Source: Eulemur rufifrons (taxonomy: Eukaryota > Chordata > Mammalia > Primates > Lemuridae). Taken from it: 64,000 nt of DNA. This document shows positions 21,554 through 31,905 of this stretch, piece by piece. Numbering within the stretch: position 1 is the first letter of the stretch; each line of letters starts with the position of its first letter. The translations under genes were made by a program, and so were the position numbers. The notes beneath the pieces are model-generated. The model did no database searches. It had not been told where the DNA came from and saw only the letters and a program-made list of their open reading frames with translations. The stretch is taken from the NCBI RefSeq assembly GCF_041146395.1, contig NC_090990.1, forward strand, positions 43,224,001 through 43,288,000, in the 5' to 3' direction.

Positions 21554-21601
21554 AGAGGCAGTGTAGTGCAAAGGCATGTAGGTATAGGATGGTACAGGGC
21601 C
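21554..21601 (+). mobile_element. MIR SINE 5' end
   Basis: AGAGGCAGTGTAGTGCAAAGG is the MIR start. The copy appears to be broken by the insert at 21602 and to resume at about 21708. Confidence 0.5.
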
Positions 21602-21707
21602 CAGGGGTGGGGAACTTGCGGCCTTGGGGCCACATGTGGCCTTCTGGATCCCTGAGTGGGGCCTTTTGAGCGAATCCAAATTTTACAGAACAGATCCTTT
21701 TAATAAA
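21602..21707 (+). mobile_element. hAT-like DNA transposon fragment
   Basis: It begins CAGGGGTGGGGAACTTGCGG and is rich in GGCC palindromes (GGCCTTGGGGCCACATGTGG). It continues CCTTTTGAGCGAATCC and TTTTACAGAACAGATCC. I recall palindromic mammalian elements of this kind in which the second half mirrors the first; only one half is present here. Confidence 0.5.
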
Positions 21708-21835
21708 GTCCATAGAGTCAGAATGGGCTGGGTCCAAATGTTGATTCTACTGTTTCTTAGCCTTGTGTGTGACCTTGAGCAAGTTATTAATACTTAACCC
21801 CTGGTGTGTCAGCTTCCTTTGCGAGAAGCTGGGGT
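21708..21835 (+). mobile_element. MIR SINE, continuation
   Basis: CATAGAGTCAGAATGGGCTGG and GTGTGACCTTGAGCAAGTTA follow the MIR 5' piece at 21554. Confidence 0.65.
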
Positions 21836-21869
21836 AACAAGGGTGCCTTCCTCACTGGGAATTTGTGAA

Positions 21870-22035
21870 TTTCAAATGACGTCACAGGGCAATTACTTAA
21901 CCTCTCTCTGAGCCCCAGTTTCTTTATGTGACAAATAGGGGCAAGACTTTCTAGAGTAGTTTAAGGAACAAGGGTACATACCTATATACTCTAGCATTAT
22001 CACCTGGCACATAGTAGATGTACGATAAATGCAAA
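21870..22035 (+). mobile_element. MIR SINE, second copy
   Basis: CTTAACCTCTCTCTGAGCCCC and CACCTGGCACATAGTAGATG, directly after the previous copy. Confidence 0.75.
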
Positions 22036-22409
22036 TTCCCTTTCAGCTGGGGAGAAGATTTTAGAGGGTTTTTAGGCAACACTATCTACAGACACTCTTT
22101 CATCCTGGACATTAGTAACAGAGTTTGCACTTGTTCTTATTAACAAGGCTGTGCATGGGCTATCAATTTTAGATTCCCAGGATCGCAGGTACAGTGCCAG
22201 CTTTCATCATTCATCTTCCATCACTGCAGGGGACTGATCCCACCGAGAGAGATTTATTAATAAGCACACGTACTGTGTTGCTAAAAAGCCACTGAACCTC
22301 TTCTTTAAAAATGGGAGCATTTGTGTGCTGCTGTGAATATATCCACAAACATTTGTAATCCTCACAGTTCTTGTCAAAGAGCAACCTTCCTGGAAGAGGA
22401 ATTTCTTTA

Positions 22410-22510
22410 TGAGCTACCATTTATTTATCACCATGGTGGACCGGGATCCTACGCTGGGTATCTTAAATACATTATTTCTCTTAATCTGTAGAACAAGCCA
22501 GAAAGGGCCA
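22410..22510 (-). mobile_element. MIR SINE, first part
   Basis: CTACCATTTATTTATCACC, GGTATCTTAAATACATTATT and CTGTAGAACAAGCCAG form the reverse MIR. Its second part lies at 22727. Confidence 0.6.
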
Positions 22511-22565
22511 TCTTAGGAGCTCTGTGTTTCGGTGCAGATACTGCAGAGCAGCCCGCTTGGGGGCA

Positions 22566-22726
22566 GGGTAGTGGTCCTCAAAGTGTGGCCTAGGCCAGCA
22601 GCAGCACACGGGACTTGTCAGAAATGCATATTCTCCGGTCCTCACTCCACATTTACTGCACCAAAAGCTCCTGGGGTGGAATCCAGCACTTCGTGTGTGA
22701 ACAAGCCCTTCAGGTGACTCTGAAAA
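22566..22726 (+). mobile_element. MER5A hAT-Charlie element
   Basis: GTGGTCCTCAAAGTGTGG, GGACTTGTCAGAAATGCATAT, CTCCTGGGGTGGAATCCAGC, and AACAAGCCCTTCAGGTGAC are the MER5A sequence in order. It is inserted in a MIR. Confidence 0.85.
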
Positions 22727-22803
22727 TTTGAAGGCTTTGCCTACGATCACATAGACAGCCAGTGGAGGGGTGGGATTGAAGCTTGGGTCTGAGCACAAAG
22801 TAC
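22727..22803 (-). mobile_element. MIR SINE, second part
   Basis: CTACGATCACATAGACAGCC and GGGATTGAAGCTTGGGTC continue the reverse MIR. Confidence 0.65.
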
Positions 22804-23002
22804 ACCCTCTCTCAACCAGGGGCAATGTTGCCCTCCACAGCAGACACTTGGTGAGGTCTGGAGACATTTTGGGTTATCCCAACGGGGGAAGAGGAGGTGC
22901 TACCGGCGTGCAGTGAGAAGAGTGCAGGGGTGCTACAATGCACGGGACAGCCCCACAACAAAGAATGACCCAGCCCCAAATGTCAGTAGCGCTGAGGTGT
23001 GT
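22804..23002 (-). mobile_element. MER20 hAT-Charlie element
   Basis: CTCTCAACCAGGGGCAATG, GGAGACATTTTGGGTTATCC, CAATGCACGGGACAGCCCC and CCAAATGTCAGTAGCGCTGAG are the reverse complement of MER20. Copies of this family have been reported as progesterone-responsive regulators in placental mammals; nothing here shows activity of this copy. Confidence 0.9.
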
Positions 23003-23061
23003 GGTCTACAGCTCTGGGCTTCCTGTGAAAAGACACTTAAAAGGTGGAGGGCTGTGGGGAT

Positions 23062-23281
23062 GAGGGAGAGAGAGAGAGAAACAGGGAGAGGCAGAAGAGG
23101 GAGGGAAGGAAGTCTTGGGAGAGAAAGAAAGGAGAGGATCCAGGAAGGGGGGAAAGGAGTTAAAGGAAGAAAAAGAGGAAGACAGAGAAGGAGGAAGGAA
23201 GAAAGGAAAGGAGGGAGGGAAAGAGAGAGGGACGGAAGGAGGAAGGCAGAGAGGGAAGGGAGAGGGCGGCAGGGAGGGGGC
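23062..23281 (+). repeat. 220-bp polypurine (GA/GGA/GAAA) tract
   Basis: Almost only A and G, with short T or C breaks. It is able in principle to form triplex (H-DNA). The 123-residue K/R/E/G-rich frame across it is an artefact. Confidence 0.9.
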
Positions 23282-23680
23282 TAAATGATGGAATGGATTT
23301 CGGATTGTGAGAGAGTCAGTAGGAAGGCCTGCCCTGTCCTGGATGGCAGGAAATTGATGATCAAAATGGCCATTTAAAAATCATTGTGCTGGAGCTTGGG
23401 AGCTACACAGAATGGAAACTAAGTCTTCAGTGTATCCTACTTAGTGGAACTTTTGGATGCGAAATGTACTTACAAAGTAATGTGGCATTTCAAAAGCATG
23501 TTGTCCTCTGATAAGCCAGGGTCTGGAACCAGAAAGAAAATATCTATATGGACAATTACCAGACTGTGACAGCCGATGAATGTGATTTGTAACTTGCAGC
23601 TGCTGTATTTATTTTGCATATTAACATATAGACATTCGTCACCTTCCCAAATGCCTTTAATAATTTCTCCCCAGCATGAG
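23282..23680. promoter_or_regulatory. Unique core between purine and pyrimidine tracts
   Basis: Single-copy. It holds AAAATGGCCATTTAAAAATCA (23364; a near palindrome) and CTGCTGTATTTATTTTGCATA (23600). It could be a conserved element, but evidence is texture only. Confidence 0.3.
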
Positions 23681-24105
23681 CTGCAGCTCTGCCCTCTCTT
23701 GGTCTCTCTCGGGCTCCTCCGTCTCACACCTCTCAGTCTCTCTTTCCTCCCACAATTCTTCTGTCTTCTCCTCTTTAGTGCATTTCAATCTTCTGCATTT
23801 CTCTCTGCTCTCCATGTGCTGTCAATCTTTTTCTCTGCTTTCCTTTCTCTCTCTCAAATTTCTTCTCATCATTTTCCCTTTGTTCTCCCCACCTATCCTC
23901 TCTTCTCCCCCGATTTTGCAATCTTTCTATTTTATTTTTCTTCACTTTTCTCAAAATCATTCTTCCTTTTTCCTTCTTCTAATTCCTTCCTCTCCTCCCT
24001 TTTTCTCATCGTTTTCTTAATTTCTCTCCCTTTTCTTTCTTTGCACCCTTAATTTTCCAGTCCTTTCTCTTGCCCCTCACTTGTTCCATCTCTCCCCCTA
24101 ACACA
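23681..24105 (+). repeat. 425-bp pyrimidine-rich tract
   Basis: CT- and CTTT-rich sequence, less pure than the purine tract before it and of opposite polarity. The 158-, 114- and 61-residue frames here are composition effects. Confidence 0.85.
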
Positions 24106-24338
24106 CACACATCATTCACTTTTTCCTTCTCCATGAAGCCTTAGCCAGCCTACTAGAAAAAGGGCTCTTTGTCCGAACCACACCTCTCCTAAATTCTCAG
24201 CTGGGTTGAAGCAACATATTTTTGGGAAGGACACATTGTCACTCTGTGATGGGTGGGGTATTCCCATATATGAAGGAATAAAAAGTTTGGAGATTAACCG
24301 TCTGCTCCCTACGAGTACTATGGCTCTAGTTTCTGACT

Positions 24339-24808
24339 GTGGTAGGCAGAAAAATGTCCCCCAAAGATGTCAGTCCCCATCTCTGGAACCTGAATATATT
24401 ACCTTACTAGGAAAGAGGATCTTTGCAGATGTAATTAGGTTAAGAACTTTGAGATGGAGAAATTATCCTGGATTATCCAGGGGACCCCTAAATGCCATCA
24501 CAGGGTCCCTACAAAAGGAAGACAGAGGGAGATTTGACACATACAGAAAGGAGAAGGCAACGAGAAGATGGAGGCAGAGATTGGAGGGATGTGGCCACAA
24601 GTCCACGAATGCTGGCAGCCAGGAGCTAAAGGAGGCCAGGATCAGATTCTCCCCAGATCCTCCAGAAGGAGCACGGCCCTGCCAACACCTTGGTGTCAGC
24701 CGCGTGATTTTGGACTTTTGACCTCCAGAATTGTGAGAAAGTAAAGTTTTGTTGTTTAAGCTACCAAGTTAGTGGTTATTTGTTAGAGCAGCCACAGGCA
24801 ACTAACAC
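24339..24808 (+). mobile_element. MLT1-type LTR (ERVL-MaLR), long form
   Basis: TGTGGTAGGCAGAAAAATG, CTTTGCAGATGTAATTAGG, TTATCCTGGATTATCCAGG, AGAGATTGGAGGGATGTGG, CTTTTGACCTCCAGAATTG and CAACTAACAC mark a nearly complete LTR. The 171-residue frame (24206-24721) is LTR read as protein. Confidence 0.85.
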
Positions 24809-25007
24809 TTATCTTGAGCCATAAGACATCTAAAACTTTAAGCTCAGAGTTTTTGATCTTTCTATTAGTCTGTGACTCCCTCCTTAGCTGATGAAGTGAC
24901 AAGACCTTGTGTTATGATCTTAGAAGACATTTTTTATCTTTAAACCTGTGGGTATTTAGCATATTTTGGTATCTGTAAGTTATTAGTTAATTCTATAGCT
25001 CTTAAAG

Positions 25008-25672
25008 ATAATCCATTGTTGTCAGGGCTGTGGAAAAAAAGAATGCTTATATACTGTTGGTGGGAATGTAAATTAGTACAACCTCTATGGAAAATAGTAG
25101 GGAGATTTCTCAGAGAACTAAAAATAGAACTACCACATAATTCAGCAATCCCATTACTGGGTATCTACCCAAAGGAAAAGAAATCTATATATCAAAAAGA
25201 TACCTGCACTCATATGTGTATCATAGCACTATTCACAATAGCAATGATATGGAATCAACCTGTGTCCATTAATGGATGATTAGATAAAGAAAATGTGGCA
25301 TATATACACACTGAAATACTACTGAGTCATAAAAAAGAATGAAATCATGTCTTCTGCAGCAACATGAATGGAACTAGAGGCCATTATCCTAAACGAAACA
25401 AACCAGACACAGAAAGACAAAATCACATGTTCTCATTCATAAGTGGATGCTAAAAAAACTGTACACACAGACATAGAGAGTGGAATGATAGACAATGGAC
25501 ACTCAGAAGAGTGAGGGAGTGGCAGGGGGTCTATGATGAGAAATGACAATGGGTACAATGTGCGTTATTCGGGTGATGGATACCCTGAAAGCTCTAACTT
25601 GACCACGATGCCTATAACAAAATTGCACTTGTACCCCATAAATTTGTATAAATAAAAAAGATAATACATTGT
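25008..25672 (+). mobile_element. L1 LINE, 5'-truncated 3' end
   Basis: The frame at 25016-25279 is the decayed C-terminus of L1 ORF2 (CKLVQPLWKIVGRFLREL and IPLLGIYPKE are recognisable). The rest is the ORF2 end with stops, then the 3' UTR with ACAATGGGTACAATG and GTATAAATAAAAAAG at the tail. It cannot make a working enzyme. Confidence 0.9.
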
Positions 25673-26029
25673 TCAATCTGCCTATATTCTGCCACTTTTT
25701 ACATATCCATCAGCCTTTCAATCCACATTCTTTTCTTCCCTAATCTAGTAAGATGTAGAAAGAAAATAGAGGCTCTAGCTCATGGCTCCTCATGTGTGAG
25801 GTTCTGCTTGGTTATCATGCCTCTCTAAGCTTCTGACTCATGATCTATAAAGCATAGATAACAGCTTCCCTGTAGTTAGCTAAAGCAAAGAAATCAGCAG
25901 ACACAAGCAGCTGACACAAGGTATATGATATAGGAGGATCCAAAGCATTTTAAATCAATGAATGCCTTGATACCAAATTCATTTTAGAGAGCACACATCT
26001 AACAAATACACAAATAAAACTCAGAGAAC

Positions 26030-26265
26030 ACAAAAGGAGTTTGGACCCACACAGGCCTGGGTCCAAATGCTAGCTCAATCACTTAGTAGTCCCCTAAATT
26101 TAGGCTAATTATTTATTCTTTGAGTCCTTTTCTTTACCTGTAATATGGGGACGATACTATCTGCCATGTAAGTTTAGTGTTGTCAGGATTAATTAAGATA
26201 TATGGAGGTGCTCATGACAATGTCTGGCATATAGCATGTTATTGTTATGATTATGATTAACAAAG
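26030..26265 (+). mobile_element. MIR SINE
   Basis: GGGTCCAAATGCTAGCTCAAT, GTAATATGGGGACGATAC and AATGTCTGGCATATAGCATG. Confidence 0.7.
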
Positions 26266-26319
26266 ATCATATTTGTGTTCATTTTGTTATTTTTATCTTC
26301 ATGGCAAAATCACGTACAT

Positions 26320-26462
26320 TCTTGAAGCTTCAGGAGTCTTGTCTATAAAACGGGGTGAACTGTACCTCCCTCACTGGGTCATTGTGTGGATTTGGTGAAA
26401 TGGCACATGTGACAGTGGCTGGCATAGTGACCAGAGGACAGCAGAAACTCATGATAAGCCCT
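26320..26462 (+). mobile_element. MIR SINE 3' half
   Basis: TCTATAAAACGGGGTGAAC, then GGGTCATTGTGTGGATTTGG. Confidence 0.6.
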
Positions 26463-26489
26463 TTCTTCTTCCAGCTGTTGAGTATATTG

Positions 26490-26725
26490 TGCTCTTCTCC
26501 ACTTTACTGACAAAAGAAACCTCAAAGAAACCTGATTTCAATGGCTTCTCCTCACTGACATGTTTTTAAATAGATGGCCCTGGATTTTATGGAAATCCAA
26601 TTGACACTCTTTAAGATTCGCATTGTAGAAGGGATTGACTTCATTTTACCAGACAATTCTTCATTTAGCCAAAGAGCTCGAGGATTTCTTTAAAAATGCA
26701 ATTCCATACATTCTTCTAAAACAGG
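26490..26725. promoter_or_regulatory. Candidate conserved noncoding element
   Basis: Repeat-free AT-rich block with CATTTTACCAGACAATTC and GAGCTCGAGGATTTC. Weak case based on texture. Confidence 0.25.
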
Positions 26726-27424
26726 ATTCAAATGAGGAAATTTTCATTAACTCAACTTGTTAGGACCCCCTTCATTACACAGATTGCTCCTGTGTGGGTC
26801 AGGATTGCTCTGTTCTTTGTGTGCTGGCTTCAGTATTCAATCTGCCTCTCCTGCACCCTGGGTCCATGTCAATGCCTTCAACTTAGATGGAAAGTCCACT
26901 GGGTCATTGCTTTTTGACTGGCATCTGTGGATGCTTCCTGGGCAGGGTGGCCACGTGGGAGATGTTGCTGGTCATCACTGTCAGATGACTGCTCTGAGCA
27001 CCTGTTGGCCTTGAAGTTTACAAACAGCAAGCAGAAACTGACATGGCCCCTTCTCCCAGTCACTCTCCAATTTTTCTCTGCCTGATTCTAAGTCCTGAAT
27101 CCATTTCTTTTTTATGCCAGGCTCTGCCTTCCACAGCCACCCCCAGCTGAAGGCTGCATGATGGGAGGTGGGGGTCCGAATGCCAGGGAAATGAATTAGC
27201 ATATGTTATTCATTCCAGACCTAGTGCTAGGCCATCCGGAACTGTGCTTTCGAGGCTGAGAGATCATGGACTCATGCCAAGGCAGAGGGTCTCCAATATG
27301 GAATCCGAATCAAGGAGCTGGGAGAGACAGGCAGAGGTGACCAGAAGTAACAGTTCACACTGCAGAGGGATTCAGGGGTTTTCTGAAAGGCTCTTGCACT
27401 TACACTCCTACCTTTATGCTTCAC
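26726..27424. other. Unassigned DNA
   Basis: Opposed short frames at 26732-27202 and one at 27244-27450 show no motif. No repeat is recognised. Confidence 0.35.
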
Positions 27425-27602
27425 AGCCACCCCAGAAATATCAGCAATAATACAATTATTAGATATATCTTATGCATATATGTGCTGTATAAATACATAT
27501 ATTTTTCCATTTGCAGAAACTGAGGCTAAGTGCCCTGGCCAAGGTCATGCGGCTAGTTGGTGGCAGAGCTGGGATTCAAATGCAGCTCAGACTCTGAGGC
27601 AG
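27425..27602 (-). mobile_element. MIR SINE
   Basis: TTGCAGAAACTGAGGCTAAG, CAAGGTCATGCGGCTAGTTG and GCAGAGCTGGGATTCAAATG. Confidence 0.75.
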
Positions 27603-27799
27603 GTCAGGGCTGCAGGTGCTGATCCACTTGCCACTTGAAGTGCTTGGCTTGCAGGAGAAGAGAGTCCCTCCCCTCAGTCAGTCCTCAGGCTGGTAGAAGG
27701 ATGCAGGTTGGCTTGTGGGGACACAGAACAGGGAGCAAGGGACTCAGGAGCTCTTCGGCGAGGTATCTTATTAATCGAGCTGAGCATCTGCGGGCAAAG

Positions 27800-27998
27800 T
27801 GCAAAGAGGAGAGCGACTGTGGAGCTGAGACAGCGCCTCCCGGGCAGGTGGCCTTGCTTAACCTCTGCGCCTCAGTTTCTCATCTGCAAATGTGTACAAT
27901 GTCCCTGATAGAGCTGTTGTGAGACTTGAATGAGATTACCACCCCCCAAAAAACGTTTACATAGTGCCTGGAGCATAGTGAACATCGAAAACATATTC
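27800..27998 (+). mobile_element. MIR SINE
   Basis: GCTTAACCTCTGCGCCTCAG, GATAGAGCTGTTGTGAGAC and TAGTGCCTGGAGCATAGTG. The 27635-27922 and 27708-27908 frames overlap it. Confidence 0.7.
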
Positions 27999-28329
27999 AG
28001 CCGTATTGCTTTTTCATTATCATTTCACAGAGTACCTGTGAGAAGGAAAGAGGCGGCCAAGGGCCACTGCAGAGACGGTGCTCAAAAAGGTCTCCTTTAA
28101 AAACGCCACATGCACGTGAACCCTAAAGCCAGCCTCCTGAAGAGTGGAAAATAAACACAATCATACCAACCCTGTGTTTGGGGGGTTTTTTTGTTTGTTT
28201 GTTTACTGACATAGGTATACTTTCTCCCATCTATAATAAAATTTATATCACAGCCTTCTTTACCACTAATAAGCCTTTTGCTACATGGAATTGCCCCTGT
28301 TTTCCAGATGAGAGAACTAAGTTGTTGTT

Positions 28330-28341
28330 TGTGGGGTTTTT
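28330..28341. repeat. Left target-site duplication of AluL
   Basis: TGTGGGGTTTTT here and at 28673-28684. Confidence 0.8.
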
Positions 28342-28672
28342 TTTTTTTTTTTTTTTGAGACAGAGTCTCACTCTGTTGCCTGGGCTAGAGTGCCGTGGCG
28401 TTAGCCTAGCTCACAGCAACCTCAAACTCCTGAGCTCAAGCGATCCTCCTGTCTCAGCCTCCCGAGTAGCTGGGACTACAGGCATGCGCCACCATGCCCG
28501 GCTAATTTTTTCTATATATATTTTTAGCTGTCCATATAATTTCTTTCTATTTTTAGTAGAGATGGGGTCTCGCTCTTGCTCAGCCTGGTCTCGAACTCCT
28601 GAGCTCAAACGATCCGCCCACCTCGGCCTCCCAGAGTGCTAGGATTACAGGCGTGAGCCACCGCGCCCGGCC
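28342..28672 (-). mobile_element. AluL SINE (lemur type)
   Basis: Full dimeric Alu, reverse strand, with T-tail at left. The linker reads TATATATTTTTAGCTGTCC then ATATAATTTCTTTC, the lengthened lemur linker. Perfect 12-bp direct repeats flank it. Confidence 0.95.
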
Positions 28673-28734
28673 TGTGGGGTTTTTCTAATCAGACTTGAGA
28701 GGGAGCTTGGGTGTTCCTGTTTTTGTTTACAACT

Positions 28735-28890
28735 TCCTTGTAGTGTATTTTTCATATCACAGAATTTACCCATTTCAATTGTACAAATGAGTGATTTTTA
28801 ATAAATCTTCCCAGTTGTGTAATCATCACTATAAATCATTTTTAGAACATTTTCATCACGCCAGTAAGATCCCCCGTGTCCACGCCCTTT
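28735..28890 (+). mobile_element. Old L1 3' UTR-like fragment
   Basis: CATATCACAGAATTTACCC, TTTCAATTGTACAAATGAG and GTGTAATCATCACTATAAATC resemble the old L1 AAAATTTACCATTTTAACC-type 3' UTR. Confidence 0.45.
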
Positions 28891-29372
28891 TAACCTGCCA
28901 AGGATGATACAAGCTTGGAAGGGCCTGGAGTGAGAGGAGGCCCGGCAGGCAGAGTAGAAAGGCGTGAGTCTGCCCAAATGCCTGGGCCAGAGTTTGAGGC
29001 TGGGGGCAGAGTGGATCATTGTCATTCAGAACACATGGGGCTCATCCCTTCACAGTACTGAGAACCTCATAAGTGTGTGGCCAGAGGGCATTGTGATTCT
29101 GTTACAACCGCAGCTTTCCAGGAGGCTGCTTTGAAGAGGAATCAGTAAACACGCTACATCCTCGTGGGGATCCTCGGTCCGGATACCCAGACAGCTGGCT
29201 GTGGCCAGGAGGGGTCTGTCTGTGTGCTGGCCTTGGTGAAAAAGAAAAAAAAGAACCCATGCCTCAAGATCCGAGGCCAGATAAGAATACTGAATAAGAC
29301 ATAAATAGCAAGATATCCTTTGATCCTTCGGGTCACAGGAGCCCAACTGCACTCAGCCCTATTGGTAAATTA
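28891..29372. other. Unassigned DNA
   Basis: Single-copy. Reverse frames at 29050-29352 carry a poly-F from an A/AG tract near 29240 and are not genes. Confidence 0.35.
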
Positions 29373-29600
29373 ATAAATAATAACAGCTTCCATTGTTTAG
29401 AGGTTAATGTGGCGAGGCATTGTGCTAAGAAATTTATGTCCCATCTTTATGATATTTAATTCTCACAACAACTCTTTGAGGCAGGTATAATTATTGTTCC
29501 TATTTTGTCCGTGAGAAAACTAAGGCTCAGAGAGGTCAAGAGACATGCCCAGGTACACACAGTAAGTAGGTGACACAAAACCTAGTCTGTCTGGTTGTTT
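29373..29600 (-). mobile_element. MIR SINE, near full length
   Basis: GAGGCATTGTGCTAAGAAAT, AATTCTCACAACAACTCTTTG and AACTAAGGCTCAGAGAGGTC. Confidence 0.85.
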
Positions 29601-29689
29601 GGTTTGCCCGTGATTTCCCCATGTAACATAGCAGTGGCAAAATAGTGACAGGGAAACACGAGACCAGCACGTTAGAGTTTCTGGTGTGT

Positions 29690-29845
29690 GTCCCCATCTA
29701 TTTTTTCACTTAACCCATCTGGGAAAACCATGAAAGCAGGGGTCATGTCTGTTTCTGTTCGCCATTCAGCCCTCAGCACCTGGTTCAGTGTCTGGCACCA
29801 GGAGGTGGTCAATAAATATCTATTTGACACTGTTGAGCCTCTATC
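29690..29845 (+). mobile_element. L2 LINE 3' end
   Basis: GAAAGCAGGGGTCATGTCTG, TCAGCACCTGGTTCAGTG and GTCAATAAATATCTATTTGA. Confidence 0.75.
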
Positions 29846-29884
29846 ATGTGAGCTAAAAAGACACTAAAATATCCTGCCCTTATT

Positions 29885-30065
29885 ACTCAGAGGTTGAAGG
29901 ACTGGCAAGGTACTTTTTGTGCCTCAGTTTCCTCTAATGTAAAAAGAAAAGAAGGAAACAGAATCGTTAACCTCAGAGGATTGTTGTGAGGAGTAAATAC
30001 ACTTGACATCTTGCCTCTTACATGGCACGCAATGCCTGCTAACTCTTCCAAGTAGTAGTAACATC
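29885..30065 (+). mobile_element. MIR SINE 3' half
   Basis: GTGCCTCAGTTTCCTCTAATG, GGATTGTTGTGAGGAGTAAA and CTTACATGGCACGCAATGCC. Confidence 0.7.
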
Positions 30066-30529
30066 CCTATTGCAGAAATAAGGAGGTTTTGGATCACAGA
30101 GGTGAACCATCGTAGCACAGGGCCAGAGGGAAGAAACTGACTGAAGCAGGGCATGAGTCCCTGTGTCTGGACTCCAAGGCTTTTTCTTGACCTTACAATG
30201 CTCCAAAAGTGTTTGTTGACTGAAAAACATGCACATGAGGATGCTGACTCAGAGGCAGAAGAGAAGGGACTGGTACAAACCAGGAGAGACCTTTCAGTGG
30301 GCCCAGGAGACAGGGGACTCCTTCCTTACCCAAGGAATTGCAAGCTGGTGGCAAGGATGCTCTGACGGACTGACTGATTCCCTCTCTGGCAAGTACCTCC
30401 TGTCTGCCTCCCCTCCCTCAGGAATGTTCTTGTGAAGGTGAAACACGGGAATTCTGAAAGAGAACAGTGAATAGTTGCTCTCGTGCATTGTTATGCAAAT
30501 GCTACACAAATTGGAGTCTTAAATCTGGC

Positions 30530-31260
30530 CCTAATGATGCCATTCTGCTTTGTCTTCCAGCTTCCCTGACACCCATTCCGAGATGCACCGTGCAGATGCT
30601 AGTTTATTATGTACACCAATAACTCACTCTACGTCTCAGCGAGGTGGGCCGTCAGCAGCCACCGTCACAGCCCCGAGAGCGACGGAATGTGCCCCCCCCC
30701 CCCCCCCCGCACCCCGTGAAAGATGTGCGTTTTAAGCTCTTTACAGCCCGCAATCCAGGCGCTTTCTTTTATCAGGGCCCAAGCGGCAGCTAATCGAGTG
30801 ACTGGCAAATCCAGAAACAACAGAGATCCCACAAAGAGGCTGATTAAAAGCTTACTCGAAATTTGGAAAATAATAATTTTTTAAAATGATAACATTAAAA
30901 AAAAATCTCAAGATGCACAAAGAAAACCAATTTAGTTCGAGCCAATCCTTCATCTTCAGAAGGATTAGCAGAAAGGTTCTGCTTTACGCTAAATGTGCAG
31001 ACGGCTTCCGCAGCCAAAACATATAACGTCCCGCTAATTATTCTTTCAAGCTTCAACATGTACTTTATTAATCTTTTTTCCCACTTTAACAGCCACAGAT
31101 GTAGACTTAATTCAGTGCGTAAGCAGCAGAACTTGTTTAAGTTCAGCATGTCAGCTGCCTCTTCTGTGGCTGCCGCACAAGGGCGGGCCGTGTTGGCAGA
31201 GCTCAGAGATGGGAGTCACGTCAATCGTGTTTGGCACCATCCTTCCAGGAGATAGCCTGT
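30530..31260. promoter_or_regulatory. Best candidate conserved noncoding element
   Basis: About 730 bases without any repeat except a C-run. CpGs are kept far above the local level (CTACGTC, CGAGAGCGACGG, GCTAATCGAG, TTACTCGAAA, CTTCCGCAGCC, AACGTCCCGC, GTCACGTCAATCGTG). AT sites include CGCTAATTATTC (31033) and TTATTAATC. CGTCAATCGTG and the AT sites could be factor sites. No reading frame is sustained through it. Enhancer role is inferred. Confidence 0.45.
30692..30708 (+). repeat. C17 homopolymer
   Basis: Seventeen C in a row, then GCACCCC. Likely to be length-variable and a source of assembly error. Confidence 0.9.
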
Positions 31261-31589
31261 CTTTAGCATGTCCCAGCCAACGTACTCAGAGAGAACAGCG
31301 TGGCCTCTTTGGAGAGTGGCTCAAAGAACAAGAGAGTGCCGAAGGAGGACTGAAAGTCCCGGTGATAAATAACAGGCTCTCTCCTAAGGATCTGGAAGGT
31401 GCTCACGCCTCACGACAGATCCAAATGAAAAACAGTAACACAGACAGTACAATAAAATACCAATTACACAGAAACCAAACACTTAGAGTTCATATTTATT
31501 TTATGCTTTGGGGACCCTACTTTATTCTTTTATGTATCTGTCCGTCCATTTATGAATTTATAATTGAATACATTATATTACTTTATAAT

Positions 31590-31680
31590 ACTTACATAGT
31601 AGGTCTTGAGCACCTACTAATATCAAGCACTGTGCATGGGACTTAGGCATGTGTCATACAAATAGCCTATTCTTCAGGAG
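31590..31680 (-). mobile_element. L2 LINE 3' end
   Basis: TTGAGCACCTACTAATATC and AGCACTGTGCATGGGACTT. Confidence 0.45.
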
Positions 31681-31689
31681 AGGGAAGAA

Positions 31690-31905
31690 GAGAAAGAGAA
31701 TCCTTATGTATAGAGCACCTACTATGTGCCAGGGACTGTGCAGAGAACTCTTCATAACCCTTATGCCCTGAGAGGGAAGGTTACCTCCATTCATAGATAA
31801 GAAATCTGAAACTCAGAGAGTTTGAGTAACTTGGCCGAGATCTCAAAGCTAGGAAATAGTGCAGCTGGGATTCAAATCCAAAACCCCTACACTTCTAATT
31901 CAGGG
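31690..31905 (-). mobile_element. MIR SINE
   Basis: GCACCTACTATGTGCCAGG, AGAAATCTGAAACTCAGAG and CAGCTGGGATTCAAATCC. Confidence 0.85.

Noticed and set aside
22913..23284. 123-residue basic/acidic repeat protein
   Set aside because: MER20 plus a polypurine tract; K/R/E/G content comes from GA composition.
23576..24052. 158-residue hydrophobic S/F/L frame that looks like a membrane protein
   Set aside because: CT-rich low-complexity tract; two frames are open at once.
24206..24721. 171-residue frame, the longest in the window
   Set aside because: Lies over an MLT1-type LTR, which has no coding role.
25016..25279. Possible working reverse transcriptase
   Set aside because: Only the last part of L1 ORF2, 5'-truncated and with stops after it.
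28178..28642. 154-residue frame
   Set aside because: Most of it is reverse-strand Alu; contains the usual Alu-derived peptide text.
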